Shown: positions 1 to 8,447, counted from the first letter of the stretch. The stretch: 41,039 bases of DNA from Sediminimonas qiaohouensis DSM 21189 (GCF_000423645.1 NZ_AUIJ01000024.1:1-41039), one strand, 5' to 3'. Notes: generated by a model not told the origin, from the sequence alone. Numbers and translations: made by a program.

Positions 1-250
1 CCAAATGCAGCAGGCTCTCGACGAAGCCTGTGGTCTGGCGTAGCGCCATGCCGAACAACACTTTCATCGTCAAGCATGTCTGGATAGCGGTGTCGCTGTA
101 GGTCTGCTGCCGACCGCGCTTACCGGTCGGCGCAGCCTCCCAGATCATCTCCGGGTCAAACCAGACTGTCAGCGAGCCACGGCGCTTGAGCGCTTCGTTA
201 TAGGCCGGCCAGTTCCTGGTCTTGTAGGTTGGGGGTGTGGGTCTGCTCAT
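1..250 (-). CDS. IS5-family transposase, N-terminal fragment
   Basis: The first 83 codons of a transposase are present, from an ATG at 248-250, and the frame is still open at the left edge. The protein begins MSRPTPPTYKTRNWPAYNEA and includes FDPEMIWEA (about residues 31-39) and MALRQTTGFVESLL (about 68-81). I recognise this N-terminal region from IS5-type transposases of Rhodobacteraceae. The catalytic DDE residues would lie beyond the edge, so activity cannot be judged. The truncation is caused by the window boundary and is not a visible mutation. The right-hand copy encodes the same first 39 residues. Confidence 0.88.
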   Translation of the reverse strand, partial: MSRPTPPTYKTRNWPAYNEALKRRGSLTVWFDPEMIWEAAPTGKRGRQQTYSDTAIQTCLTMKVLFGMALRQTTGFVESLLHL

Positions 251-313
251 GTCGCCCAGCTACCACACTGGATTCGCGACATGAATCCCTCACGCGCTTT
301 GTGCAACAGAGCC
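1..313 (-). mobile_element. IS5-family insertion sequence, left copy (partial)
   Basis: This is the 5' end of an insertion sequence that continues off the left edge. Its outer tip reads GGCTCTGTTGCACAAAGCG on the minus strand, ending at 313, a terminal inverted repeat of the GGCTCTGTTGCA type common in IS5-family elements. The transposase start lies 63 bases inside the tip. Bases 134-313 are exactly the reverse complement of 40860-41039 at the other end of the window, so two copies of one element face outward from the segment. Target duplications cannot be checked because each copy's other end is outside the window. Confidence 0.88.
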
Positions 314-358
314 ACTCAGATCCCAAAAACTGCCCCAAAGATTGCCCAACATCCCAAT

Positions 359-378
359 GAGGCGATGCCGGTCGCCTC
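359..378 (-). terminator. Hairpin downstream of the nor operon
   Basis: GAGGCGA and TCGCCTC form a perfect 7-bp stem around a 6-base loop (TGCCGG). It lies 24 bases beyond the stop codon of the last gene of the nor transcription unit. No clear U-run follows, so its role as an intrinsic terminator is only plausible. Confidence 0.35.
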
Positions 379-402
379 GAACCCTTCGCGCGCGAGGCAC
401 GC

Positions 403-678
403 CTATTCCTGCCCCGTGCGAGGTATCCTATCTGGTTGTTCTGTCATCTCTGAATCAGCCACGTCCATCAAATGGCGGATATGGCGGGCAAAATACCACG
501 TCGCCGGGACGCCCAGCACGCATCCCAGCACGATCGACCAGCCGGTCGACAGAACCGGCCCGCCCACCCAGCTAAAGATGAGCGCGGCGAAGAAGACATT
601 GACCCCCGCCGCCCCTGCACCGAACGGGTAAAGAACCAGGGCGATGCGCCGCGTGGACCATCCCTGAGCACGGCTCAT
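403..678 (-). CDS. Small two-helix membrane protein, last gene of nor operon
   Basis: A 91-residue protein beginning MSRAQGWSTRRIALVL. It has two hydrophobic segments (about residues 12-38 and 44-67) and a charged, soluble C-terminal tail. I start it at 678 because this ATG overlaps the stop codon of the preceding gene as ATGA, typical of translational coupling; an upstream in-frame start at 747 would run deep into that gene. I do not recognise a named family. In Rhodobacter sphaeroides, norCBQD is followed by two genes, nnrT and nnrU, needed for Nir and Nor expression, and this gene sits in an equivalent place. However, it is much shorter than the usual NnrU family (about 190 residues), so I do not assign that name. 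A role in Nor assembly or membrane insertion is inferred from position only. Confidence 0.7.
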   Translation of the reverse strand: MSRAQGWSTRRIALVLYPFGAGAAGVNVFFAALIFSWVGGPVLSTGWSIVLGCVLGVPATWYFARHIRHLMDVADSEMTEQPDRIPRTGQE

Positions 679-860
679 CGCCGCGCGACCAGGCGCTGCA
701 CCACGATCAGCGCCACAATCAGCGCGACGCTCCCCAATGCGAACCAAAGCTCGGCCGTGGCCGATTGCGCCTGCGGGATCGGGCGGTCGAATTCGGCCGT
801 CCAGGCAGGGGCGGCGGCAAGCAGGGCAGCGAAAGTGGCGATAAGGTTTAAAAAGCGCAT
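675..860 (-). CDS. Small signal-anchored membrane protein after norD
   Basis: A 61-residue protein starting one base after the norD stop. An N-terminal signal-like segment (MRFLNLIATFAALLAAAPAW, possible cleavage after Ala22) is followed by a short polar stretch and one membrane helix (about 38-57) ending in basic VQRLVARR. This predicts a periplasmic loop with a C-terminal anchor and a cytoplasmic tail. It is coupled to norD on one side and to the two-helix protein on the other through an ATGA overlap, so all are co-translated. Position resembles nnrT of R. sphaeroides, but similarity cannot be tested here. No catalytic motif or cysteine is present, so a structural or assembly role is more likely than an enzymatic one. 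Confidence 0.7.
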   Translation of the reverse strand: MRFLNLIATFAALLAAAPAWTAEFDRPIPQAQSATAELWFALGSVALIVALIVVQRLVARR

Positions 861-861
861 A

Positions 862-2757
862 TCAGGTCTCCTGTGTCAGCGTGCGATAGATATCCGGCAA
901 GGCGCGGGCAAGGCGTTCGGGGTCGGGTAGAAGGGTAAAGCCGCCCCGCCCGAAGATGCGGGCGAACCAGTCCTGCCCATCTTCGTCGATGACCACGCCG
1001 TGCAGGCTCAGCCCGGCATGCCGGGCCTCCCGCACCGCCATGTGGCTGTCCTCGATGCCGTGCTGGCCCTCGTAGTGGTCCAGATCGTTGGGCTTTCCAT
1101 CGGTCAGTACCAACAGCAGCTTGCGCGCCGAGGGCTGCTCGGTCAGTTGCGCCGAGACGTGACGGATAGCAGCACCAAGCCGCGTGTAGTGCCCGGGCGT
1201 CAGCGCGCCGATATTGGCGATGACCTCGGGACCCATCTTGGTTTCGAAATCCTTGCAACGGGTCAGGAACACTCGATCACGCCGCAACGACGAAAACCCC
1301 CAAATACCCAGGCGATCGCCCGCCGCGTCGATCCCCGCGGCCAGCGCGGCCATCGCTTCGCGCGCGACCTCGATCACCGACGTGTCGCCGATTGCCGCCT
1401 CGGTCGAGCGCGACGTGTCAATGAGGAAGGCAACCGAGAGATCGCGCTCGACCTGCCGGGCGCTTTGCCAGATCCTGTCCGATCCGCGCCCGGTGGCCAG
1501 CAGATCCGCCCGCGCGGTCAGCAGCGCATCGAGGTCCAGCTCGGAGCCATCCACCTGGCGCGGTTGCAGGATGCGGCGCGGGCGCAGCGCCTCGAACTGG
1601 CGGCGAACCTCGCGGATGCGGCGCGCGTTCGCATGATAGGCCCGCGCCGGATCGGGACGGGCGGGCGCATCCAGAACGCGGCAATGATCCGGCATATAGC
1701 TGCGGCTGCGGTGGTTCCATTCGCGGTAGACATGGCGACCGGCCAGCGCCTCGTGATCGGCATCGGCGGGCGACAGATCAAGATGCAGTCGCAGGCGCGT
1801 TGCCGCCTTGCGATCATGTTTTGACAGGACAATTTCGTCCTGATCGTCGGCGGCCTTTTGCGCGTTGTCGTCGTCATCATCGTCAACGCTGCGGTTGATG
1901 TTCATCGATTCCACCCATGACAGGATCGATTCAAACCGGTGGATGATAAAGCTGTCCTTGCGGCGGTTTTGATCCTGGTCCTTGCGCGCGCCCGGTTTGC
2001 GGCTGGTATGGGCGGCGGCGGGCGGCGGCGCGGCGGCGTCGGCCTGTTCCTCGCTCGCCGCTTGACCCGAGCCGGGGCTGGCGAAACGCAACCAGATCGG
2101 GACCGGGGCGAAGGGCTTGTAATCGCGCGCGGCGACTTGTGTCGGAACGGCGGGGATTTCTCCACATAGCTGATGTCGCACGGCGCATTCCATGGCCGCT
2201 TCTTGTGTTGGCCGAGCGACCTCCGGGCGCGCTTCGGCGCAAAGCCGCGTCATCCGGCCGTAGGCATCGCGCAAGCCGGGACACAGAGCGAAGGCTCGAT
2301 CAGCTGCAGCCGCGTTGGCACGGATTTGCGCACAATCGGCGGCCGGGCCGCCATGTGGCAAGTCAAGCGCCCGCGCGTCGGTGACCGCCGCCAGTGCGGT
2401 TAGCCAGAAATAAGCGGCGCGGTTCAAACCCGCGTCTGCAAAGGCGGCGATGACCGGCGGCAAAGACAGTTTCTCGCCGTCGAACGCCGCCACCCAGTCG
2501 CGGTCGCGGTCCGCGCTGATCTTGCGCCGCAGCGCCCGGCGATGCCGAACCAGCGTGGCCGGCGCTTCGCCCAGTTCGACCCCGGCCGCGCCGCCCAGTG
2601 CGCGGAACAGAACGGCAAGGCTGGGGCGGACCGAAGCAAGCGTAACCGCCGCCTCGGGGTAAAGCACGCCTGCTCCGATCCCGCTGGCCATGTCATGCCA
2701 GAGGTTGCCGACCGTTTCTTCCGGTTCCATGAGATCGACAAGGCGCATCGCGTTCAC
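862..2757 (-). CDS. norD: NorD, VWA-domain assembly factor for nitric oxide reductase
   Basis: A 631-residue cytoplasmic protein. NorD works with the AAA+ ATPase NorQ to mature NorCB, probably by inserting the non-heme iron. The C-terminal part is a von Willebrand A domain with the MIDAS motif DTSRS at residues 447-451 and a TDGKPND segment later on. The middle is low-complexity and charged, with an Ala/Pro stretch near 241-249 and a run of six aspartates at 293-298. The N-terminal domain is the usual NorD helical region. The start used is a GTG whose bases overlap the norQ stop (GTGA); an ATG three codons in, at 2748, is preceded by GGGTGA and is an equally good candidate. Length fits the family. 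Confidence 0.93.
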   Translation of the reverse strand: MNAMRLVDLMEPEETVGNLWHDMASGIGAGVLYPEAAVTLASVRPSLAVLFRALGGAAGVELGEAPATLVRHRRALRRKISADRDRDWVAAFDGEKLSLPPVIAAFADAGLNRAAYFWLTALAAVTDARALDLPHGGPAADCAQIRANAAAADRAFALCPGLRDAYGRMTRLCAEARPEVARPTQEAAMECAVRHQLCGEIPAVPTQVAARDYKPFAPVPIWLRFASPGSGQAASEEQADAAAPPPAAAHTSRKPGARKDQDQNRRKDSFIIHRFESILSWVESMNINRSVDDDDDDNAQKAADDQDEIVLSKHDRKAATRLRLHLDLSPADADHEALAGRHVYREWNHRSRSYMPDHCRVLDAPARPDPARAYHANARRIREVRRQFEALRPRRILQPRQVDGSELDLDALLTARADLLATGRGSDRIWQSARQVERDLSVAFLIDTSRSTEAAIGDTSVIEVAREAMAALAAGIDAAGDRLGIWGFSSLRRDRVFLTRCKDFETKMGPEVIANIGALTPGHYTRLGAAIRHVSAQLTEQPSARKLLLVLTDGKPNDLDHYEGQHGIEDSHMAVREARHAGLSLHGVVIDEDGQDWFARIFGRGGFTLLPDPERLARALPDIYRTLTQET

Positions 2758-3548
2758 CCGTAGATCGTCGCGATCAGGTCGCGCAGCGCCACGCCCACGT
2801 CGGGCTCGTCGCTGAGCGGTTGGATAATGGCCGCTTCGAGCGCCTGATCGACGTTCATGCCGCCCGCCATCAGCAGCGCCGCATAGATCAGCAGGCGGGT
2901 TGAAACCCCTTCTTCCAGATCCATACCCGACAGTGCACGTATTCGGCCGGCAAGACGCACCAGCGGTGCCACGCGATCCGGCTCCAGCCCGCTTTCGCGG
3001 GCAATGACGGCGATCTCGGTCTGTTCGTCGGGAAAGTCGAACGAGATCGACAGGAAACGCTGCCGCGTTGACGGCTTGAGCCGCTTTAGAACGTTCTGGT
3101 AGCCGGGGTTGTAGGAGGCGACAAGCATGAAGCCTTCGGGCGCCACCAGTTCCTCGCCCGTGCGATCGATCATCAGGGTGCGTCGCGTGTCGGTCAGCGG
3201 GTGTAACACCACGGTTACGTCCTTGCGGGCTTCGACCACTTCATCGAGGTAGCAAATGCCGCCCTCGCGCACCGCGCGGGTAAGCGGGCCATCGACCCAG
3301 ACGGTTTCGCCCCCCTTGAGAAGGTAGCGCCCGATCAGGTCCGCCGCCGACAGATCGTCATGGCAGGCCACGGTATAGAGCGGCTTGCCCAGGCGCGCCG
3401 CTATGTGTTCGACGAAGCGGGTCTTGCCGCAGCCGGTCGGCCCCTTCAGAAGAAGGGGCAAACCGTTTTCATGAGCCGTCTCAAACAGATCGCATTCACG
3501 CGCTGTAGGCTGGTAGAATGGCAGGCTGGGTGTCGTTGCCATGTTCAT
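2754..3548 (-). CDS. norQ: NorQ, MoxR-type AAA+ ATPase
   Basis: A 264-residue ATPase of the MoxR/CbbQ/NorQ group that activates nitric oxide reductase together with NorD. Walker A is GPTGCGKT at residues 36-43 and Walker B is ICYLDEV at about 98-104. The sensor region includes ASYNPGYQ, and an arginine-rich LKPSTRQRF segment follows, as expected for the family. The ATG at 3548 is preceded by GGAG at good spacing. It begins three bases after the norB stop and overlaps norD by 4 bases, so norB-norQ-norD are translated as one unit. The full domain is present and nothing appears broken. Confidence 0.95.
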   Translation of the reverse strand: MNMATTPSLPFYQPTARECDLFETAHENGLPLLLKGPTGCGKTRFVEHIAARLGKPLYTVACHDDLSAADLIGRYLLKGGETVWVDGPLTRAVREGGICYLDEVVEARKDVTVVLHPLTDTRRTLMIDRTGEELVAPEGFMLVASYNPGYQNVLKRLKPSTRQRFLSISFDFPDEQTEIAVIARESGLEPDRVAPLVRLAGRIRALSGMDLEEGVSTRLLIYAALLMAGGMNVDQALEAAIIQPLSDEPDVGVALRDLIATIYG

Positions 3549-3551
3549 GGG

Positions 3552-4901
3552 TCACTCTCCGGGAACAGGGTTGGCGGCGCCCGGTGTGATCACCTCACGC
3601 TTTCGGACAACCAGGATCGAGTAGATGAACAAGAGTGCGCCGATGACAACCGCCGCGCCGGCACCGAACCGCATCATGTAGAACAGCGCCAAACCATCCT
3701 GCACATCCATGTAGTATTCGCCCAGTACACGCTGCATATGCGTCTGAATGGTGCCCGCGAAGGTCAGCACGAAGGTCATGAAGGCCATGCCACCCGTCAT
3801 CAGCCAGAATGACGCCATGTTGAGCACCTGGTTATACGGCTCGCGGCCGCGCAGCATCGGCATCGCATAGGTAAAGACCGCAAGGTTCAGCGCGACATAG
3901 GCGCCATAGAAGGCAAGGTGCCCGTGCGCCGCGGTGATCTGGGTGCCGTGGCTATAGAAGTTCACCCCGTGCAGCGTGTGCAGGAAGCCCCAGACGCCGG
4001 CACCAAAGAAGGCCACCGTCGAAGACCCGAGCGACCACAGGAGTGCGGCCTTGTTCGGATGGTTCTTGCGTCCTTTCCACACCATGACGAAGGCAAAGCT
4101 CATCATCAGGAAGAAGGGGATCACCTCGAACGTTGAAAAAATCGAGCCAACCCACTGCCAGTAACCGGGCAGACCAATCCAGTAGAAGTGGTGGCCGGTG
4201 CCCAGGATGCCCGAGAAGAGTGCCGTGGCGACAATCACATAGAGCCACTTCTCGACCACCTCGCGGTCAACACCGGTGAGCTTCAGAAGCAAGAAGGCGA
4301 GGATCGCGGCCATCACCAGCTCCCAGGTCGCTTCGACCCAGAGGTGGACGACGAACCACCAGTACATCTTGTCCAGCGACAGGTTGTCGGGATTGATGAA
4401 TGCAAACACCCACAGCAGCGACAGAAGCCACAGGCCCAACAACAGCACGTTGGTGATCGCTGTCTTCTTGCCGGCCAGAACCGTCATCGAGACGTTGAAC
4501 AGGAAGATCAGCGCCGCCACGAGGATGCCGAACTTGACCCACAACGGCTGCTCCAGGAATTCGCGCCCGCCATGGATGCCGACGAGGTAGGATCCCACCG
4601 CGCCCAATGTGCCGACCACTAGGATGATAAGCTGTAGATAAGCCAGCTTGACCGAATAGATCTCGCGCTCGGCCTCCTCGGGGATCAGGAAATACGCAGC
4701 GCCGAAAAAGCCCAGCAGAAGCCAGACGATCAGCGCGTTGGTGTGGATCATGCGGACGATGTTGAAAGGCAGGATCTCGGACAGGAAATTGGGCGAGACG
4801 TAGATCCACCCTGCCAGCAGCCCGCCCAGAACCTGTATGCCGAACAGGGCGACCGCGCAGACGATATAGGCCAAAGCGACCTTTTGCGATTGATACTTCA
4901 T
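3552..4901 (-). CDS. norB: Nitric oxide reductase large subunit NorB (cytochrome b)
   Basis: A 449-residue integral membrane protein with about 12 helices, from the heme-copper oxidase superfamily. It reduces 2 NO to N2O at a heme b3/non-heme Fe site, taking electrons from NorC. Expected ligands are visible: His53 (RMIHTNALIVW), His186 in VVHLWVE, His237-His238 in GTGHHFYW, and His326/His328 in AAHGHLAF. Glutamates known to matter in NorB occur at HLWVE and STFEVIPF. The protein lacks the N-terminal fusion found in the quinol-dependent form (qNor), and a separate norC precedes it, so this is the cytochrome c-dependent cNor. The ATG at 4901 follows AAGGAGAG at close spacing. Confidence 0.97.
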   Translation of the reverse strand: MKYQSQKVALAYIVCAVALFGIQVLGGLLAGWIYVSPNFLSEILPFNIVRMIHTNALIVWLLLGFFGAAYFLIPEEAEREIYSVKLAYLQLIILVVGTLGAVGSYLVGIHGGREFLEQPLWVKFGILVAALIFLFNVSMTVLAGKKTAITNVLLLGLWLLSLLWVFAFINPDNLSLDKMYWWFVVHLWVEATWELVMAAILAFLLLKLTGVDREVVEKWLYVIVATALFSGILGTGHHFYWIGLPGYWQWVGSIFSTFEVIPFFLMMSFAFVMVWKGRKNHPNKAALLWSLGSSTVAFFGAGVWGFLHTLHGVNFYSHGTQITAAHGHLAFYGAYVALNLAVFTYAMPMLRGREPYNQVLNMASFWLMTGGMAFMTFVLTFAGTIQTHMQRVLGEYYMDVQDGLALFYMMRFGAGAAVVIGALLFIYSILVVRKREVITPGAANPVPGE

Positions 4902-4925
4902 GAGTTCTCTCCTTGGGCCTGGCGA

Positions 4926-5378
4926 TTAACCGGCATCATTGGGCGGCCAGCCCTGCGTGTCTGTCTGATCTGCCCAACGTAGAAATTCCGCGAGCCCGCG
5001 CATTTCTTCTTCCGTCAGCTCGAAAAACGGCATCTGGCGGCGACCTTCGATGCCTGAGGGCTGTGCGTTCATCCAGCCGTCGAGCACTTCGTATGCCAGC
5101 TCGGACTCGTCCTGCACGCCCCAGCGGGTCATGACATTGCCAAGCTCGGGGGCGAAATAGGCGCCTTCCCCGTGCAGCGAATGGCAATTGATGCAGGAAT
5201 GGCGTTCCCACACATGCTTGCCGAGGATGACCTCTTCGGAAAGTGCCATGCCGGCGGTCGATGTCTCGACCACGTAGCGGTGACTTTGCACCGTCATCGC
5301 GATAAAAATGACCACGAAGAATATCGAGCCTCCGTAGAACACGTTGCGCGCCCGCGACTTGGTCAGGAATTCAGCCAT
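4926..5378 (-). CDS. norC: Nitric oxide reductase small subunit NorC (cytochrome c)
   Basis: A 150-residue membrane-anchored c-type cytochrome, the electron-entry subunit of cNor. One N-terminal helix (about residues 13-30) anchors a periplasmic heme domain. The heme attachment motif is CINCH at 62-66, and Met116 in RRQMPF is the likely distal ligand. The ATG at 5378 is preceded by AGGAGG. It is the first gene of norCBQD plus two small genes, with 24 bases to norB. An NnrR/FNR-like box is centred 65 bases upstream, consistent with induction by NO under low oxygen. Length is normal for NorC. Confidence 0.96.
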   Translation of the reverse strand: MAEFLTKSRARNVFYGGSIFFVVIFIAMTVQSHRYVVETSTAGMALSEEVILGKHVWERHSCINCHSLHGEGAYFAPELGNVMTRWGVQDESELAYEVLDGWMNAQPSGIEGRRQMPFFELTEEEMRGLAEFLRWADQTDTQGWPPNDAG

Positions 5379-5436
5379 CTCCGGCCTCCTTGTTGTTCTG
5401 ATGCGGCAGGACTAGCGCGATTGCGGAACGCGAAGT

Positions 5437-5450
5437 TTGCGCCAGCACAA
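5437..5450. promoter_or_regulatory. NnrR/FNR-like box upstream of norC
   Basis: TTGCGCCAGCACAA fits the TTG-N8-CAA form bound by NnrR/Nnr/FNR regulators. It also fits the TTGCG-N4-CACAA pattern that I recall for R. sphaeroides denitrification promoters. If it sits at -41.5, transcription would start about 24 bases before the norC ATG. The regulator gene itself is not in the window. Confidence 0.7.
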
Positions 5451-5541
5451 TGTTCAGCAACGCAATGGCGGCTCGGGGTTGCGGGGCCCATGTGCGTGTT
5501 GACCGTCCCGAGCACCTGTGAACGCCATCCGCCGTGCAAGA

Positions 5542-5568
5542 GGGGGTGCCCGCATCGCGGACACCCCC
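5542..5568 (-). terminator. Hairpin downstream of nirK
   Basis: GGGGGTGCCCGC and GCGGACACCCCC form a 12-bp stem with one mismatch and a 3-base loop. It starts 24 bases beyond the nirK stop and precedes the norC promoter, so it probably ends the nirK transcript and keeps nirK and nor as separate units. The following U-run is poor (TCTTGC). Confidence 0.6.
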
Positions 5569-5591
5569 ATCATGAGCTTTGGCACGACCGG

Positions 5592-6710
5592 TCAGGTGGC
5601 GATCGCCGTCGGCGCGACAAGCTGTTCCATCAGGTCGTTGTTCCACTGGCCCTCGACCGCCACATGGGCCGTCGCACCAAGGTTCACCGCCTCGATCAGG
5701 TTGTGGTTCACATAGGCGTAGGTGCCGGGCTGGAGGAACTCATAGAGCGCCGCCCCCGCCGAGCCGCCGCGAATGAACCAGGTCTCCAGATCACGCAGCG
5801 GCGGGTTGTTGAACTTGCCCTCCTCCCAGACAAGATCGCCGTGCCCGCCGATCAGGTGCGGACGGGAATCACGATTGGCCTGGCTGTGCACGAAAAGCAC
5901 CTTTTCACCCACTTTGGCGGTCAAGGCGTTGTCACCAGTAAGCGCGCCCACGGCGCCGTTGAAGACCACATGCGTCGGGATCAGCCCGTTCATGACTTGC
6001 TCGGTCTCGGGATAGCTCTCGGCGACATCGGCGAAGCGCTTGAAATTGCCCTCCGCGTCCTTGGGAAGGTAAAGATCCTGTTCACCGATGTAGTAGACGC
6101 GGTCGTATTCGACCGAGGCACCGTTGTGGTCGCGCAGGCCGTCGCGCGGCAGGACCATGATCGCACCGTTCATGCCCGAAACCACGTGCCACGGGATCAT
6201 GGGGCCGCCCGGCGCGCAGTGATAGACGAAGGTGCCCGGGCGCGTCGCCTTCCAGCGCAGCACGGTCATCTCGCCGGGGCTTACATGGGTCAGGGCCCCG
6301 CCGCCCAATGCGCCCGTGGCAGAGTGGAAGTCTATATTGTGCGGCATGAGGTTGTCCGCCGGGTTGATCAACGTCAGCTCGACGTAATCGCCCTCGTTCA
6401 CCACCATCAGCGGCCCGGGCATGGACCCCTCGAAGGTCATCGCCTGAACGTAGGCGCCGCTATCGACCTTCATCTCTTTTTCCATGATGGTCATGGTGAA
6501 TTCCACGATACGCGGCTGATCCGGCGCAACCTGCTCGTGCTCGTGCACGAAGGGCGGGGCCACCAAGTCGCGTTTGACACGCGTCAGGCTGGACAGCTCG
6601 GACGGGATCGCCATCGGGGTCAGCGTCTCTTCGGCGCGGACGGCCTTGGCCAGAAACGGGGCGGCGGCGGCGCCGGCAACCCCCATGAGGGCGGCTCTGC
6701 GAGTTAGCAT
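5592..6710 (-). CDS. nirK: Copper-containing nitrite reductase NirK
   Basis: A 372-residue periplasmic enzyme reducing nitrite to nitric oxide, the NO source for the adjacent NorCB. The N-terminus [10 protein letters not shown] followed by a hydrophobic Ala-rich stretch is a Tat signal. Two cupredoxin domains are present. Type 1 copper ligands are His124, Cys165, His175 and Met180. Type 2 ligands are His129, His164 and His336 (YVNHN). The catalytic Asp127 (PHNIDFH) and His285 (SRPHLIGGH) are intact. The ATG at 6710 is preceded by AAGGAG. It is a monocistronic unit with its own NnrR-type box and a downstream hairpin. No NirV-like partner follows, so copper insertion must rely on genes elsewhere. 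Confidence 0.97.
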   Translation of the reverse strand: MLTRRAALMGVAGAAAAPFLAKAVRAEETLTPMAIPSELSSLTRVKRDLVAPPFVHEHEQVAPDQPRIVEFTMTIMEKEMKVDSGAYVQAMTFEGSMPGPLMVVNEGDYVELTLINPADNLMPHNIDFHSATGALGGGALTHVSPGEMTVLRWKATRPGTFVYHCAPGGPMIPWHVVSGMNGAIMVLPRDGLRDHNGASVEYDRVYYIGEQDLYLPKDAEGNFKRFADVAESYPETEQVMNGLIPTHVVFNGAVGALTGDNALTAKVGEKVLFVHSQANRDSRPHLIGGHGDLVWEEGKFNNPPLRDLETWFIRGGSAGAALYEFLQPGTYAYVNHNLIEAVNLGATAHVAVEGQWNNDLMEQLVAPTAIAT

Positions 6711-7273
6711 CGTTTGTCTCCTTCTGTGAACTTGATGCCGTGTTCATGAAGGATACGATTTCGTGCGAAATGGAACGTTGTGGCGTGACAAACTTCTCGC
6801 CCGTATCGGCGGCAAAGGGCGCGAAATGCGCCTTGCCCGTGGTCTGTGTCACGACCCTGCGGGCGCCCGGTATGGCCCAACGGGAGAAGCTTTTCGTCTT
6901 TTTCGATTAAGCGAACCCGGATGCGTGGTCGTGACCTTCAGAACAGTGTCCGTGGCAGCCATGTTGCAAGAACCGGCAGTGATCAGATCAGAAGCACGCC
7001 AATGACCTGAAATGCATGTCCCGCGAGTAACACGAATGTCTGAATGCGCACTGGTTCTTGATGCTTGCAGATGCGGCCGAAAAGTTGGAGCTTGGCGTAG
7101 ATACTTTAACGAGGAACGACCTCAAGGCGCGAATTGGCCGGTCACTCCGTCTCGCAAGGGAGGCGGATATCGGCATCTGCTTTTGCGCTCCCCGCGCTGC
7201 CGCGCTTGGATCTCGCGGGGTCTTGGGTCATACTTCGCGCGGGGTCCGGCCGGGGGATCAGGGAGAACTGCGC
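6711..7273. other. 563-base divergent intergenic region, nirK / lysR
   Basis: No convincing gene is present. The nirK side holds an NnrR-type box at 6778-6791. An open frame continuous with the lysR gene extends upstream to 7058, but it looks unlike any LysR N-terminus and the gene has a better start at 7274. I see no tRNA, repeat or clear terminator here. Confidence 0.5.
6778..6791. promoter_or_regulatory. NnrR/FNR-like box upstream of nirK
   Basis: TTGTGGCGTGACAA has the TTG-N8-CAA form, and its reverse complement reads TTGTC-ACGC-CACAA. Its centre is about 74 bases before the nirK ATG. With a -41.5 position this gives a leader of about 33 bases. It matches the box before norC in type, suggesting joint control. 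Confidence 0.65.
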
Positions 7274-8188
7274 ATGTCCTTTACGCTCAGACAGCTTCAG
7301 TATTTCGTGGCTGTGGCCGAAAAGGGCTCGGTCATCGGCGCGGCGCAGACGATGGCGATTTCGCAGTCCGCAGTGACGGAGGCGGTGAAGAACCTCGAGG
7401 CGGATCTTGGCGTGGCGCTGTTCGAGCGGCACGCGCGCGGGCTTAACATTACCCACAGCGGGCACCAGTTCCTGCGGCATGCCACCAAGATCCTGTCGGA
7501 CGTATCCGGCGCGCGGCGCGCTTTCAACCAGGCGCCCGGCGAAACCGGGGGGCGGCTTAACGTCGGGGTCACGTCTTTGATGGCGGGCTACGTGATGTCC
7601 GACATGTTGGCGCGCTACCGGCGGATGAACCCCGGTGTCGAGATATCGGCCATCGAGGACTCCGGTGAATATCTTGAGCACCTGTTGATCGGAGGCGAGC
7701 TGGACGTGGCGGTGATGGTGATCTCGAACCTTCGCGACCGGATGGCGCTGCAAAGCGAGATCCTCGACGTGTCGGCTTTCCGGCTGTGGCTGCCGCTGGA
7801 GCACAAGCTGGCGGCGCGCGAAAGTATCGGGCTGGATGACGTGGCGCGCGAGCCGCTGATTATGCTTAACATCGACGAGATGGAGGAAGAGGCGGTCAAG
7901 CTGCTGTCGGCTTTCGGGCGCAAGCCGCAGGTGGCGTTCCGCACCCGGTCGGTCGAGGCCGTGCGCAGCCTTGTTGCCACCGGCGCGGGCGTCGCGCTGT
8001 TGCCGGACCTCGTTTACCGGCCGTGGTCGTTGGATGGGGACCGGATAGAAAGCCGCGACGTCTCGGGTAGCTTGCCGATCGTGCAGGTCGGCGTGGTCTG
8101 GCGCCGTGGGCTGCCCCTGACACCGGCGGCGCGCGACTTCATCTCGCTTGCGCAACTGGGGCAGACCGGTCGCCATCTGCGCGTTTGA
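7274..8188 (+). CDS. LysR-family transcriptional regulator
   Basis: A 304-residue LysR-type regulator. The N-terminal winged helix-turn-helix is MSFTLRQLQYFVAVAEKGSV... with the recognition region around ISQSAVTEAVKNLE (about residues 29-42), and the usual LTTR linker helix follows. The C-terminal effector domain includes the conserved GAGVALLPD segment. The ATG at 7274 follows GGGAG with an 8-base gap. It lies directly upstream of, and in the same direction as, the putrescine-type transport/oxidation operon, and a perfect inverted repeat sits between them. I infer that it controls that operon rather than nirK on the other side. The E. coli ydc operon has a MocR-type regulator (YdcR) in this place instead. 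Confidence 0.9.
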   Translation: MSFTLRQLQYFVAVAEKGSVIGAAQTMAISQSAVTEAVKNLEADLGVALFERHARGLNITHSGHQFLRHATKILSDVSGARRAFNQAPGETGGRLNVGVTSLMAGYVMSDMLARYRRMNPGVEISAIEDSGEYLEHLLIGGELDVAVMVISNLRDRMALQSEILDVSAFRLWLPLEHKLAARESIGLDDVAREPLIMLNIDEMEEEAVKLLSAFGRKPQVAFRTRSVEAVRSLVATGAGVALLPDLVYRPWSLDGDRIESRDVSGSLPIVQVGVVWRRGLPLTPAARDFISLAQLGQTGRHLRV

Positions 8189-8201
8189 TCGGCCAGAGCT
8201 A

Positions 8202-8233
8202 TCGGAATTTCCGAATGCTGGTTTCTGTATAAT
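8202..8233 (+). promoter_or_regulatory. Inverted repeat plus consensus -10 before ydcS
   Basis: TCGGAA-T-TTCCGA (8202-8214) is a perfect inverted repeat, followed 13 bases later by TATAAT (8228-8233). The repeat covers the position where the -35 element would lie, and no good -35 is visible. That is the arrangement expected for an activator such as the adjacent LysR protein. About 214 bases separate the -10 box from the ydcS start, leaving a long leader. Confidence 0.5.
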
Positions 8234-8447
8234 GCGTTTGCGAATGCGGGATGCGCTTCGCATAGTTTTCCTGCGACCGGGGCGACAGCCATTCAAGGCC
8301 CGCGCCCCGGCCTCGCGCCTGGCTGTCGACTGACCGACCGGGCCCATAACGAAACAATCAGGGGCTGCCGCCCGGTGGCGGGCCGTGCGAGAACCGCACT
8401 GGCCAACTGCACCGCCTTGCCGTCCGGCCCCCCGCAGGGAGAGCGAA

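Noticed and set aside
5172-6707. A 511-codon open frame on the plus strand opposite nirK and norC
   Set aside because: It runs antisense to two well-supported genes; its composition is that of a GC-rich shadow frame (many His, Arg, Val) and no family features are visible.
7058-7273. N-terminal extension of the LysR regulator by 72 codons
   Set aside because: LysR proteins start with the helix-turn-helix, which here begins at the ATG at 7274 with a good ribosome binding site; the extension has no family likeness.
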